From: PGYR01 sp034670025
Lineage (GTDB): Bacteria; Bacteroidota; Ignavibacteria; Kapaibacteriales; UBA2268
DNA: 64,000 nt
Assembly: GCA_034670025.1 (NCBI GenBank)
Contig: JAXMOE010000003.1
Coordinates: forward strand, 124,001-188,000
Reading direction: 5' to 3'
Under the pieces are notes generated by a model. That model saw only the letters and a program-made list of their open reading frames with translations, was not told the origin of the DNA and searched no databases. This document shows positions 26,506 through 34,978 of the stretch, one piece after another; position 1 is the stretch's first letter, and every line of letters starts with the position of its first letter. The position numbers and the translations under genes are program-made.

Positions 26506-27093
26506 ATGAATATTTTCAGATTAAATCTAATAACTCTTTCACTAGTTTTTGCTACTTTATTAACCTTAGAATCTTGTGTGACTTTAAAGACTTCTTCATT
26601 TTCAGATCCAAAATTTATCAATAAGTCTTACTCTAAAATTTGTGTGATTTCTAATGACAAAAACCTGAATCGGCGTACTTTGATTGAAAATGAATTAGTT
26701 GAAGACTTAGCTGCAGAAGGGGTAAATGTAACAGCTGGTGTAAAACTTTTCCCTCCGACTAGGGAGTGGAACGAATCGGAGAAATATGACACTCTAATTT
26801 CAAAAGGATATGAAGGTATTTTAGTACTAACTATCTTATATATCAATACTGACGAAGTCTATAATAAAGAAATCGACGGAAATAAAAATTCAAGAAAGAA
26901 TAATGAGTTAAATAGAGGTGAATTCGAATCAAAATTGATTGATTTAAATACAGGAGAAACTGCTTGGAAAGGATATTCTGAATCAGACTTAGTTGTTAAT
27001 GTAGCAGGTTCTATTAAAGAAATTACATTCAGTAAGTTATCAAAAAGTATAGTAAATGAATTAGAAGATAAGGGGCATATAACACCTAAGTGA
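26506..27093 (+). CDS. Paralogous lipoprotein 2 of 3
   Basis: This gene begins on the base after the TAG of paralogue 1, so they are translated from one message. The lipobox is TLESC (residues 20-24). It shares SDPKF, NLNRRTLIENE and PPTREW with paralogue 1 but has a shorter, Asn-rich middle (NKEIDGNKNSRKNNE). It ends with LEDKGHITPK, matching the endings of the other two. Divergence is too high for recent duplication, implying long retention of three copies. Confidence 0.75.
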   Translation: MNIFRLNLITLSLVFATLLTLESCVTLKTSSFSDPKFINKSYSKICVISNDKNLNRRTLIENELVEDLAAEGVNVTAGVKLFPPTREWNESEKYDTLISKGYEGILVLTILYINTDEVYNKEIDGNKNSRKNNELNRGEFESKLIDLNTGETAWKGYSESDLVVNVAGSIKEITFSKLSKSIVNELEDKGHITPK

Positions 27094-27178
27094 TTATTTT
27101 GTTCCCAAGTTCTAAAGATAAACTCGAATTATCGTATATTAGTAATTAAATTGAATAATAAATCACATAAGTTTACTA

Positions 27179-27796
27179 ATGAAATATAAATCATTACTCC
27201 TCATAGTAATTTCTTTCGCACTATTTACCTCGTGTTCTACGCGAAAAATAGATTTTAACTCTTACTCCCATCCTGATTTTTCAAATAAGAAATACCAATC
27301 CGTTGCTGTATATTACGACACAGATAATATAAACCACAGAACTAACTTAGAGTCAGTATTTGTGGATGAATTAACTGATGGTGAGGTGAATGCAACACAA
27401 GGCTCTATTCTTTTGCCACCCATTGAGGAGTGGAGCAATGAAGAAAAGCAGAGAACACTTAAAGATAAGAATATAGATGGTTTCATAACTTTTGAACTAA
27501 ATTCATACGCTAATGTTGACTCTGGGAATGAGACCGAAAGTGAATCTGAGATATACCCATTTAAGGTAACCACTAAAGAACATCGAAATGATGATGATGA
27601 GATTGACGATGACACAAAATATTCTTTGACCGTAAAGTTAATCGATGTTAGTAGTAACAAAATAGCTTGGCAAGGGAAATTTGACCCTTTTTACCTTAAG
27701 TTTTTAAAAAAAGGTAGAAGAAAGATGAACACCAAAAATATGGTTCGAGGAATAATAGATGAATTGGAAGCAAAAGGACATATAATATTAGATTAA
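27179..27796 (+). CDS. Paralogous lipoprotein 3 of 3
   Basis: The lipobox is LFTSC (residues 15-19). The shared segments are SHPDF, NINHRTNLESVFVDEL, and PPIEEW where the others have PPTREW. The middle carries a Glu/Asp-rich insertion (residues about 115-145), then a basic KKGRRKM stretch and the family ending LEAKGHIILD. It is 85 bp after paralogue 2 and 25 bp before manC. It may have its own promoter in that 85-bp AT-rich gap. Function unknown. Confidence 0.75.
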   Translation: MKYKSLLLIVISFALFTSCSTRKIDFNSYSHPDFSNKKYQSVAVYYDTDNINHRTNLESVFVDELTDGEVNATQGSILLPPIEEWSNEEKQRTLKDKNIDGFITFELNSYANVDSGNETESESEIYPFKVTTKEHRNDDDEIDDDTKYSLTVKLIDVSSNKIAWQGKFDPFYLKFLKKGRRKMNTKNMVRGIIDELEAKGHIILD

Positions 27797-27821
27797 CCCC
27801 GCAATAAAACAATAACAAATT

Positions 27822-28892
27822 ATGATAAAAAATGTAGTAATTATGGCTGGTGGCACTGGCGAACGCTTTTGGCCACTTAGCAGAAAGAAGAGCCCCAAAC
27901 AGCTATTGGAGCTGACTTCATCGGGAAAAGTAATGATAGCCGAAGCAATTGACAGAGTTTTACCTCTGATTAACGCCGAGAATATATATATCATCACTGG
28001 TAAACAGCTAAAAGAACCGATAGAAAAAGCATTACCCCAATTGCCAAAAGAAAATATAGTTGCAGAGCCGGCAAAGCGAAACACCGCACCATGCTTAGCC
28101 CTTGCAGCAGGGATTTTGGAACACAAAAACCCTAATGAAAAGCAATCTGTTGCAGTCCTAACAGCTGACCAAATAATACAACCAGAAGAGAATTTCCGTA
28201 CTTGTATTAGTGCCGCTCTCGACTATGTTGAGCAAAACGATGTCATTGCAACCATAGGAATAGTACCGAGCAGACCCGAAACGGGCTATGGCTACATAGA
28301 ATCTGGCGATAAGCTAACAGATACAAACGGCATAGGTATCTATAACCTAAATAGCTTCAAAGAAAAGCCAAGCAAAGAAACCGCTGAAGAGTATTTGAGT
28401 AAGGGTGACTACTTGTGGAATAGCGGTATGTTCTTCTTCGCGCTCGATACATTCATTAGCGAAATGAAGAAAAATGCACCCGATATTGGTAATAAAATTG
28501 CAGAGCTGCACGAAAGCAATAGCAATATGCCAGCTGTGTTCGAGGCGATGAAAGGTATTTCTATTGACTACGCCCTAATGGAGAAAACAGACAAAGCCGT
28601 AGTAGTAGAAGCAAACTTCGAGTGGGATGATCTCGGTGCATTCGACGCTATGGACAGAGTGAACAACAAAGATAATAATGGCAACATAGTCAAAGGAGAC
28701 GTTATCGCAATTGATTGCAAAGATTCAATAATCATTAACAATTCGGACAGATTGGCGACTGCTTATGGACTTGACGGAATGGTTTTAATACAAACAAACG
28801 ATGCGGTAATGAGTTGCAAGAAGAGCGATTCGCAACACGTAAAGAAAATAGTAGAAGCGATAAAAGAAAAAGGATTGGAGAATTATTTATAA
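27822..28892 (+). CDS. manC: Mannose-1-phosphate guanylyltransferase
   Basis: The enzyme makes GDP-mannose from GTP and mannose-1-phosphate for surface glycans. The 356-residue protein starts with AGGTGERFWPLSR (about 9-21) followed by KSPKQ, and contains EPAKRNTAP (about 87-95) and a GYGYIE motif, all diagnostic. It lacks the C-terminal isomerase half of the bifunctional enzymes, matching the short GMP-only form. Its stop overlaps the next start in TAATG, so it is translationally coupled to hutI, an unexpected partner. Confidence 0.93.
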   Translation: MIKNVVIMAGGTGERFWPLSRKKSPKQLLELTSSGKVMIAEAIDRVLPLINAENIYIITGKQLKEPIEKALPQLPKENIVAEPAKRNTAPCLALAAGILEHKNPNEKQSVAVLTADQIIQPEENFRTCISAALDYVEQNDVIATIGIVPSRPETGYGYIESGDKLTDTNGIGIYNLNSFKEKPSKETAEEYLSKGDYLWNSGMFFFALDTFISEMKKNAPDIGNKIAELHESNSNMPAVFEAMKGISIDYALMEKTDKAVVVEANFEWDDLGAFDAMDRVNNKDNNGNIVKGDVIAIDCKDSIIINNSDRLATAYGLDGMVLIQTNDAVMSCKKSDSQHVKKIVEAIKEKGLENYL

Positions 28893-30133
28893 TGGCTATT
28901 TTATTCAAAGATATTAGCTCGCTTGTAACAGTTGACAATGCTGGAATGGAATACAAAGTCGGCTCCGACATGCAAAGCGTTGGTGAGATAAACAACGGTG
29001 CTATGGTAGTCACTGACAAAGTAGAATGGGTAGGCAAGACCGAAGATGTCGGCTCTGTGATAGATGAATACCAGATAGACAGAGAGGTGTCACTTAACGG
29101 CAAAACAGTACTCCCTGGCTTTGTCGATTCGCACACCCACATAGTGTTTGGCGGCAACAGAAGCAGTGAGTTCGGAATGCGTTTGCGAGGTGCTACTTAC
29201 GAAGAAATAGCGGCCGCTGGTGGTGGAATACAGAACACAGTAAAAGCTACGAGAAATGCCTCAATAGAAGAACTTGCATCCGTAGGAGAAAAGTTAGCAA
29301 AAAGTGCTGCAAAATATGGCACTACTTCTATCGAAATCAAATCTGGCTACAGCTTAACTACTGAAGGCGAGATAAAGCAATTGGAAGCAATTAAGCATCT
29401 GAGTGAGACTCTACCACTCAGAGTTACCCCCACATTTATGGGTGCACATGACTTCCCACCAGAGCTGAAAAACGACAGAGATAAATATATAGATATAGTT
29501 GTAAATGAAATGATACCAAAAGTGAGCGAAAGCAATCTGGCAGAATACTGCGATGTATTCGTTGACAAGGGGTACTACACAACCGAGCAAGGCACTAGAG
29601 TTTTGGAAGCAGGTAAAAAATACGGACTATTACCCAAATCGCACTGCGATGAGTTAGCGGACGTTGGTGCGGCAGCTATGGCCGCTGATGTCGGTGCTGT
29701 ATCGGCTGATCACTTGCTATTCATCAATGACGATGGGATAGAAAAAATGAAGCAATCGGGCACTGTGGCTGGGCTGTTGCCAGGAACTGCATACTTTATC
29801 AAAATGCCCTATGCACCTGCAAGAAAATTGATTGACCGAGGAGTAATAACTGCCGTTGCAACAGATTGCAATCCGGGGTCTTGCTTTACTGAAAATATGC
29901 AGACTATTCTTTCACTATCCGTAATCAATATGGGGATGACTGCCGAGGAAGCAATCAATGCTGCTACTATAAATGGAGCTTACTCTATCAGAAAATCGGA
30001 CACTGTTGGCAGCTTAGAAGTCGGCAAACACGCTGATTTCATTATTTGCAACTGCGATAATTATATCGATTTATTCTATCACTTCGGAATCAACCACGTA
30101 GAGCAAACTTGGATAGGTGGGAAGCAAGTGTAA
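28892..30133 (+). CDS. hutI: Imidazolonepropionase
   Basis: HutI hydrolyses imidazolone-5-propanoate to N-formimino-glutamate in histidine breakdown. I start it at the ATG inside TAATG at 28892, which gives 413 residues, the usual length. The metal motif HTH is at 81-83 (FVDSHTHIVFGG). Other family marks are GAHDFPPE, KSHCDE and ATDCNPGS with the catalytic Asp. An upstream start would only overlap manC. No hutH, hutU or hutG lies in the window, so the pathway must be dispersed. Identification is firm; the coupling to manC is the odd feature. Confidence 0.95.
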   Translation: MAILFKDISSLVTVDNAGMEYKVGSDMQSVGEINNGAMVVTDKVEWVGKTEDVGSVIDEYQIDREVSLNGKTVLPGFVDSHTHIVFGGNRSSEFGMRLRGATYEEIAAAGGGIQNTVKATRNASIEELASVGEKLAKSAAKYGTTSIEIKSGYSLTTEGEIKQLEAIKHLSETLPLRVTPTFMGAHDFPPELKNDRDKYIDIVVNEMIPKVSESNLAEYCDVFVDKGYYTTEQGTRVLEAGKKYGLLPKSHCDELADVGAAAMAADVGAVSADHLLFINDDGIEKMKQSGTVAGLLPGTAYFIKMPYAPARKLIDRGVITAVATDCNPGSCFTENMQTILSLSVINMGMTAEEAINAATINGAYSIRKSDTVGSLEVGKHADFIICNCDNYIDLFYHFGINHVEQTWIGGKQV

Positions 30134-30179
30134 ATAGATTTTATTGTTCTCATCATATATTCATTTAAAGAGATTACAA

Positions 30180-30959
30180 ATGGTTTGCAGAGTTTGCGAA
30201 GGTAAGGAATTGAAATTGTATTATACTCAAGGTTACAACCATGAGTATAAGTTCTACCAATGTCAAAACTGCAAGTTAGTTAATATTGATTTAGCTCAAT
30301 TGAAAATGACTGACCACCAAGATAAATACGCTCTCGATTTGAAAGACCCAAGGTTAAAGAGCAAAAATATAGGAGCTGTTCTTTCGATGGAGTATATCAA
30401 TGGAAAGCTCCAACACAAGGGACGATTGTTAGACATAGGTTGTGGAAACGGTGCCTTACTTCTCTATGCACTAGAAACTGGTTGGCAAGTAGAAGGAACA
30501 GAGTTAGTAGAAAGCATAGCCCAATTTGTAGAAAATAAGTTAAATATAAATGTAACAGTTGGTGACTTTATGGATGGTTATATTAATGAAAAGCCATTCG
30601 ATGTGGTAACTTTCAGACATGTATTGGAACATATCCCCGACTCTCTTGGTGTCATGAATGAAATTAGTAGATTACTTGTTCCAAAAGGTCATGCAGTGCT
30701 GGAGTTCCCCAACATAGAAGCTCTATCGCTGAAATACAGAAGATTGCTTACCAAAGTTGGACTTGGAAAAAAGTATGCAAAAGGATATCAACCTGGTCAT
30801 TGCAATGAGTTTTGTCGTGAGTCATTTCAGTATCTTTGCGACAAAACGGGATTTGAATTATTAGATTGGCAAACCTATTCTTACTCACCATTGAAAAATG
30901 CTATTTACAAGGTGGTTAACACAAGCACTAAGGCGAGAGTATTAATAAGAAAGAAGTAG
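30180..30959 (+). CDS. SAM-dependent methyltransferase with zinc-ribbon-like N-terminus
   Basis: A class I methyltransferase of the Methyltransf_23 type. I begin at the ATG at 30180 because the residues before it have no family resemblance. Residues 3-31 hold two Cys pairs (C3/C6 and C28/C31) forming a likely zinc ribbon. The SAM motif is LLDIGCGNGALL, with VTFRHVLEHIPDS later. Similar proteins act on sugars or polyketide-like substrates and commonly sit in surface-polysaccharide regions; manC nearby supports a glycan role, but this is inference. It ends 2 bp from the convergent anti-sigma gene. Confidence 0.82.
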   Translation: MVCRVCEGKELKLYYTQGYNHEYKFYQCQNCKLVNIDLAQLKMTDHQDKYALDLKDPRLKSKNIGAVLSMEYINGKLQHKGRLLDIGCGNGALLLYALETGWQVEGTELVESIAQFVENKLNINVTVGDFMDGYINEKPFDVVTFRHVLEHIPDSLGVMNEISRLLVPKGHAVLEFPNIEALSLKYRRLLTKVGLGKKYAKGYQPGHCNEFCRESFQYLCDKTGFELLDWQTYSYSPLKNAIYKVVNTSTKARVLIRKK

Positions 30960-30961
30960 AA

Positions 30962-31783
30962 TTACGACTTAACTTTACCAGCTACGTACATTTCTTCCAT
31001 AGTTGGAGATTCAACTCCCCCGGCTTGCTCTAAAGTGACAGCGAACATAACAGATGTGTCGGCAGAACCTAACTTGAGTATCTCTTTTCTGCCATCGGAA
31101 TCGAACACACCAACACTAATTGGTTGTCCTTTGTCCGAAATAGTCCAGAGTTGGTATTGCTTGCCTTCGGGATTTTTTGGTAAGCTCTTAACATCTAAAT
31201 AAACATCATCACTTGCTTTGTCCCATATTGCATAAGCAATTGATTCTGGCGACTTTGCTTCAATTCCACTTAGCTTCACTACTTCTGAATTAGGTAGGGA
31301 ATAAATGTTATTGTTATCATTTACAATATCTTTAAGTTCTGTGAAATCTTGTACTATGTTTTTGTTCATTGAATTTAGTTCAGCGATTTCTTGTTCAGCA
31401 TTGCTTAACTCATTGTTTGTGTTAACTGCCCAAAAAGTCGAAGCAACAGCAATAATTACAAAAACAGCAGCTACGATAGAACTAATACCAAAGCCAGTTG
31501 ATCTTTCTTTAGTTGTGTTGTTATTCGAGTTATCTAACGAGATAATATCAGCTTCGCCTTCGGATATTTCAGCCCATATTTGGTCTTTCATTTTTGAGTC
31601 AGGTTTGGTCGCGCCCAGCTCAGCCATTATGCTTAAACTTACAGCTGCACTTTCTAACTCGGCAGCAATTTGGGGATAAGTTGTTGCCAAGCACTCCACT
31701 TCCGCTCGTTCTTGCTCGGTTATTTCTCCGAGTACGTAGCGTTCTATTGCTCCTGATTCTATGTATTGCTGTATATCTATCAT
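30962..31783 (-). CDS. RskA-like transmembrane anti-sigma factor
   Basis: This 273-residue protein has an N-terminal cytoplasmic domain (IERYVLGEITEQERAEVE) typical of anti-sigma factors of the RskA/anti-sigma-K family, one membrane helix (about 98-120), a coiled coil, and a periplasmic RskA domain with PEGKQYQLWTISDKG, which is diagnostic. It should hold the co-encoded ECF sigma factor inactive until its periplasmic part is cleaved. Its start overlaps the sigma gene by 4 bp (ATGA), the usual coupling for this pair. Confidence 0.92.
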   Translation of the reverse strand: MIDIQQYIESGAIERYVLGEITEQERAEVECLATTYPQIAAELESAAVSLSIMAELGATKPDSKMKDQIWAEISEGEADIISLDNSNNNTTKERSTGFGISSIVAAVFVIIAVASTFWAVNTNNELSNAEQEIAELNSMNKNIVQDFTELKDIVNDNNNIYSLPNSEVVKLSGIEAKSPESIAYAIWDKASDDVYLDVKSLPKNPEGKQYQLWTISDKGQPISVGVFDSDGRKEILKLGSADTSVMFAVTLEQAGGVESPTMEEMYVAGKVKS

Positions 31784-32310
31784 GGATAAATCTTTCTTAA
31801 TTCTCTTAATGCAATTCTAATTCTTGATTTCACAGTTCCTATTGGCATATCTAACTTCTCGGAAATGTCGCTGTGCGAAAAGCCGTAGTAATATGACAAC
31901 TTCAAAACTTCTTTGTGGCTATCATCTAATTCGTCGAGAGTTTCCCAAAGCTCATCGTTCGCACGTTTTATCTCCGGATTTGTCTCTGTATCCATATTTA
32001 CGTTTAAAGTATCGAATTGGATTTTTCTACTCTCTTGCCCATAGCGAATCTTATCTATTGCTCCGTTGCGAGTTATGTTGAGCATCCATGTGAAAAGTGA
32101 ACCACGGTCGGGGTTAAACCTACCAATATTTTTATAAACCTTTACGAAAGATTCCTGAAGTACATCTTCGGCTATGTCTTTCTTTTGGGTTATATGCAAA
32201 GCTATACCATAGAGCTTATCCGAATAATTCTCATAGAGATAATTATAAGTAGCTCTGTTTTTGGATTTCAAGCCCGCAACAATTTCTTTTATATTTTTTT
32301 CTTTCTGCAT
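31780..32310 (-). CDS. ECF RNA polymerase sigma factor (SigK-like)
   Basis: This 176-residue sigma-70 protein has region 2 (YENYSDKLYGIALHI, then DVLQESFVKVY and TWMLNITRNGAIDKIR) and region 4 (EVLKLSYYYGFSHSDISEKL, then PIGTVKSRIRIAL). It is encoded with an RskA-like anti-sigma factor. It is transcribed divergently from the A/B surface-protein array with about 140 bp between start codons, so it may control itself, the array, or both. Both the upstream region and the target set are inference; no clear ECF promoter could be assigned by eye. Confidence 0.93.
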   Translation of the reverse strand: MQKEKNIKEIVAGLKSKNRATYNYLYENYSDKLYGIALHITQKKDIAEDVLQESFVKVYKNIGRFNPDRGSLFTWMLNITRNGAIDKIRYGQESRKIQFDTLNVNMDTETNPEIKRANDELWETLDELDDSHKEVLKLSYYYGFSHSDISEKLDMPIGTVKSRIRIALRELRKIYP

Positions 32311-32450
32311 TAAGATGTTAATTTAAGAAAATTTTCTTTTTAAATAGCAAACTTGTTAGATTTCTAGTCACTTTCTCATTATTTTGATATTTATTCGAAA
32401 AAAGATTGCAATCTCGGAGACGTTTTTGGTGTTCATGTGTCATTATATAT

Positions 32451-33719
32451 ATGAAGACTACAATTTTGATATTTTTATTTATTTTGACATTTAGCCAATC
32501 AAACGCCGAAAAGCAAATAGAGCTCACCCCTATTGTTCTGCCCTATGACAGCTTGAACATAGATGAAGTCTATGGCTATGGAGCCACGATAATTGCTCGG
32601 TCTGGCAACACAATCTACCATTCCACCGATGATGGTGCCAGCTGGGACATTGCCTTAGAAAGCGAAACTAAGCTAAACCAACTATACTCCAAAGACCCAC
32701 ACACCGTATTTGCTATTGGTGATTCGGGATTGGTTTATAGGACATTTGATTATGGTGCAACGTGGTTTGATGTGAGCCACGAAACGAACTTGAGTATGAA
32801 TAAGATGGCTGCAAAAGATTACAGCGAGTATTTTGTGGTAACTAAGCATACTATTTGCTATTTCAAAAAGGATATGTTTTCGGATTATAAATCAATTAGT
32901 AATTATAACTCACCTGCTATCAACATGGTAAAATACTACAATGGAAGTTACTGGTACTGTGCGAACTTTTATAAAGTCAGAACTTCTGAATACTACAAGG
33001 ATAATTTTTATTATGATTATTGGCTCCCATATTATCAGTTTACAGGAGATGAGTTTTATTATCACGCTGTTGATAGTTATAATTTTTATGGCCCAACTGC
33101 TGATAAATATATTTCCAACAACTTTAATATTTATCCAACTGAGAAAGGAATACTTTACACAGGAAATAACCCATTAAATAATGAATCCGCTATTACTTTT
33201 TACGGACTTCACATAATCTATGATCGTTACAAAGGTGACGGCGGTGGTATGATGATAAAAGGTGATACCATTAACTATGCAAATATTGTGAATGACACTC
33301 TGAATGTGATTACTAAACATGGCCTTTGGGTTTGGATGCACTACACAGAAATTGATGAAGACTTAGTTTCTCCAGACGAGGTAGAATATAGCGAACTCGG
33401 CACTCCCAACATCAACCATGTATTCCAAACTTATGACAACCAATATTACTTAGCATGTGATAACTCACGAATTTACAAAGCAAAAACCGTAAGCATTCCC
33501 ACTAATGTGAACCAAGAAGACCAAACCGTGATAGAAGTCAATGGCAACATAATAACTACTAACAGGAACTACAAATTATTAGATGCTACCAATTACATTG
33601 GTCAGAAGAGCAGCTACAAGCAAATAGATGAGAGGACAATTGAACTAGAGAAAGGTATGCACATACTCAAGTTTGGTAAGGGGAATAAGTATATAATTAA
33701 AAAGGTGATAATAGAATGA
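32451..33719 (+). CDS. Array protein A1: Asp-box T9SS protein
   Basis: First gene of the A/B array. The ATG at 32451 gives a signal peptide (TILIFLFILTFSQSNA) that differs from the other A genes, although the mature protein begins with the shared AEKQIEL. Residues about 20-97 are the constant cassette with an Asp-box motif STDDGASW; a second box-like FDYGATW follows. Homology to A2 continues to about residue 150. The centre is divergent and Tyr-rich; from GDGGGMMIKGDTIN onward it is again almost identical to A2. The last 65 residues resemble a T9SS sorting domain (TNYIGQK, ending KVIIE). A1 has no B partner and joins A2 by ATGA. Surface exposure is likely; function unknown. Confidence 0.8.
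   Translation: MKTTILIFLFILTFSQSNAEKQIELTPIVLPYDSLNIDEVYGYGATIIARSGNTIYHSTDDGASWDIALESETKLNQLYSKDPHTVFAIGDSGLVYRTFDYGATWFDVSHETNLSMNKMAAKDYSEYFVVTKHTICYFKKDMFSDYKSISNYNSPAINMVKYYNGSYWYCANFYKVRTSEYYKDNFYYDYWLPYYQFTGDEFYYHAVDSYNFYGPTADKYISNNFNIYPTEKGILYTGNNPLNNESAITFYGLHIIYDRYKGDGGGMMIKGDTINYANIVNDTLNVITKHGLWVWMHYTEIDEDLVSPDEVEYSELGTPNINHVFQTYDNQYYLACDNSRIYKAKTVSIPTNVNQEDQTVIEVNGNIITTNRNYKLLDATNYIGQKSSYKQIDERTIELEKGMHILKFGKGNKYIIKKVIIE
32505..32740 (+). repeat. Constant 236-nt cassette encoding the mature A-protein N-terminus
   Basis: Copies lie at 32505-32740, 33767-34002, 36640-36875 and 39522-39757, all exactly 236 nt with no indels. They begin at the Ala after the signal peptide and end at GLVYR. 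Only three residue differences are visible among the four proteins: Gln/Glu in AEKxIEL, and Ala/Gly and Ser/Arg in the Asp box. A few synonymous changes exist, mostly in A4. Confidence 0.9.
33297..33454 (+). repeat. 158-nt exact repeat shared by A1 and A2
   Basis: 33297-33454 is identical to 34556-34713. It encodes the start of the conserved C-terminal half (NVITKHGLWVWMH onward). Exact DNA identity, including third codon positions, points to recent duplication or gene conversion between A1 and A2. Confidence 0.85.
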
Positions 33720-34978
33720 AAAAGCTAATTATAATATTAATACTCATTACCTCATACAATCTATTAGCCGAAAAGCAAATAGAGCTCACACCTATAGTGC
33801 TGCCCTACGACAGCTTGAACATAGATGAAGTCTATGGCTATGGAGCCACGATAATTGCTCGCTCTGGCAACACAATCTACCACTCCACCGATGATGGTGC
33901 CAGCTGGGACATTGCCTTAGAAAGCGAAACTAAGCTAAACCAACTATACTCCAAAGACCCACACACCGTATTTGCTATTGGTGATTCGGGATTGGTTTAT
34001 AGGACATTTGATTATGGTGCAACGTGGTTCGATGTGAGCCACGAAACGAATTTGAGTATGAATAAGATAGCTGCAAAAGATTACAGCGAATATTTTGTGG
34101 TAACTAAGCATACTATTGGCTATTTCAAAAAGGACTTACTCAGTGATTACAAATCCATTAGTAATTATAGCAGTAAATTTATCCGTTCATTAAAATTCTT
34201 TGAAAATGGGTACTGGTATTGTACAGATTTTTATAAGTACAGTGAATATGATGATTTAGTAAGGGAAACTTATAATAAATTTTGGTTGCCATACTATCAA
34301 TTTACGGGAGAAGCAATTCATTCTTTCAAGCATGACAAATATAGGATGCCAGAGGATAAATTTGATAGATATGTATCCTATAACTTTAATATTTTTCCAT
34401 CTGAATATGGAATACTCTTCACAGGAAATAGTCCAGACGTTCATTCAGCAGGTATTTCATTCGGTAGATTATTTTCATTATATGAACATTATGGTGACGG
34501 CGGTGGTATGATGATAAAAGGTGATACCATTAATCATGTAGATATAACAAACGATACTCTGAATGTGATTACTAAACATGGCCTTTGGGTTTGGATGCAC
34601 TACACAGAAATTGATGAAGACTTAGTTTCTCCAGACGAGGTAGAATATAGCGAACTCGGCACTCCCAACATCAACCATGTATTCCAAACTTATGACAACC
34701 AATATTACTTAGCTTGCGAAAACTCACACATATACAAAGCAAAAACCGTAAGCATTCCCACTAATGTGAACCAAGAAGACCAAACCGTGATAGAAGTCAA
34801 TGGTAACATAATAACTACTAACAGGAACTACAAATTATTAGATGCTACCAATTACATTGGTCAGAAGAGCAACTATACCCAGTTAGATGAAAATAGAATT
34901 CAGTTAGAAAAAGGTATGCACATACTCAAGTTTGGTAAGGGGAATAAGTATATAATTAAAAAGGTAATAATAGAATGA
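33716..34978 (+). CDS. Array protein A2: Asp-box T9SS protein
   Basis: Overlaps A1 by 4 bp. The signal peptide (KLIIILILITSYNLLA) is close to those of A3 and A4. The constant N-terminal cassette, and the C-terminal half from GDGGGMMIKGD, are almost identical to A1, including a 158-nt exact DNA match at 34556-34713. The central part (about residues 140-270) is homologous but clearly divergent. The C-terminus has the same T9SS-like domain. This two-ends-constant, centre-variable pattern is what gene conversion between A1 and A2 would give. It joins B1 through ATGA and opens the first of three A-B units. Confidence 0.8.
   Translation: MKKLIIILILITSYNLLAEKQIELTPIVLPYDSLNIDEVYGYGATIIARSGNTIYHSTDDGASWDIALESETKLNQLYSKDPHTVFAIGDSGLVYRTFDYGATWFDVSHETNLSMNKIAAKDYSEYFVVTKHTIGYFKKDLLSDYKSISNYSSKFIRSLKFFENGYWYCTDFYKYSEYDDLVRETYNKFWLPYYQFTGEAIHSFKHDKYRMPEDKFDRYVSYNFNIFPSEYGILFTGNSPDVHSAGISFGRLFSLYEHYGDGGGMMIKGDTINHVDITNDTLNVITKHGLWVWMHYTEIDEDLVSPDEVEYSELGTPNINHVFQTYDNQYYLACENSHIYKAKTVSIPTNVNQEDQTVIEVNGNIITTNRNYKLLDATNYIGQKSNYTQLDENRIQLEKGMHILKFGKGNKYIIKKVIIE

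Noticed and set aside
30144..30180. Longer start of the methyltransferase at 30144
   Set aside because: The extra 12 residues do not resemble the family, and the ATG at 30180 lies directly before the zinc-ribbon cysteines.
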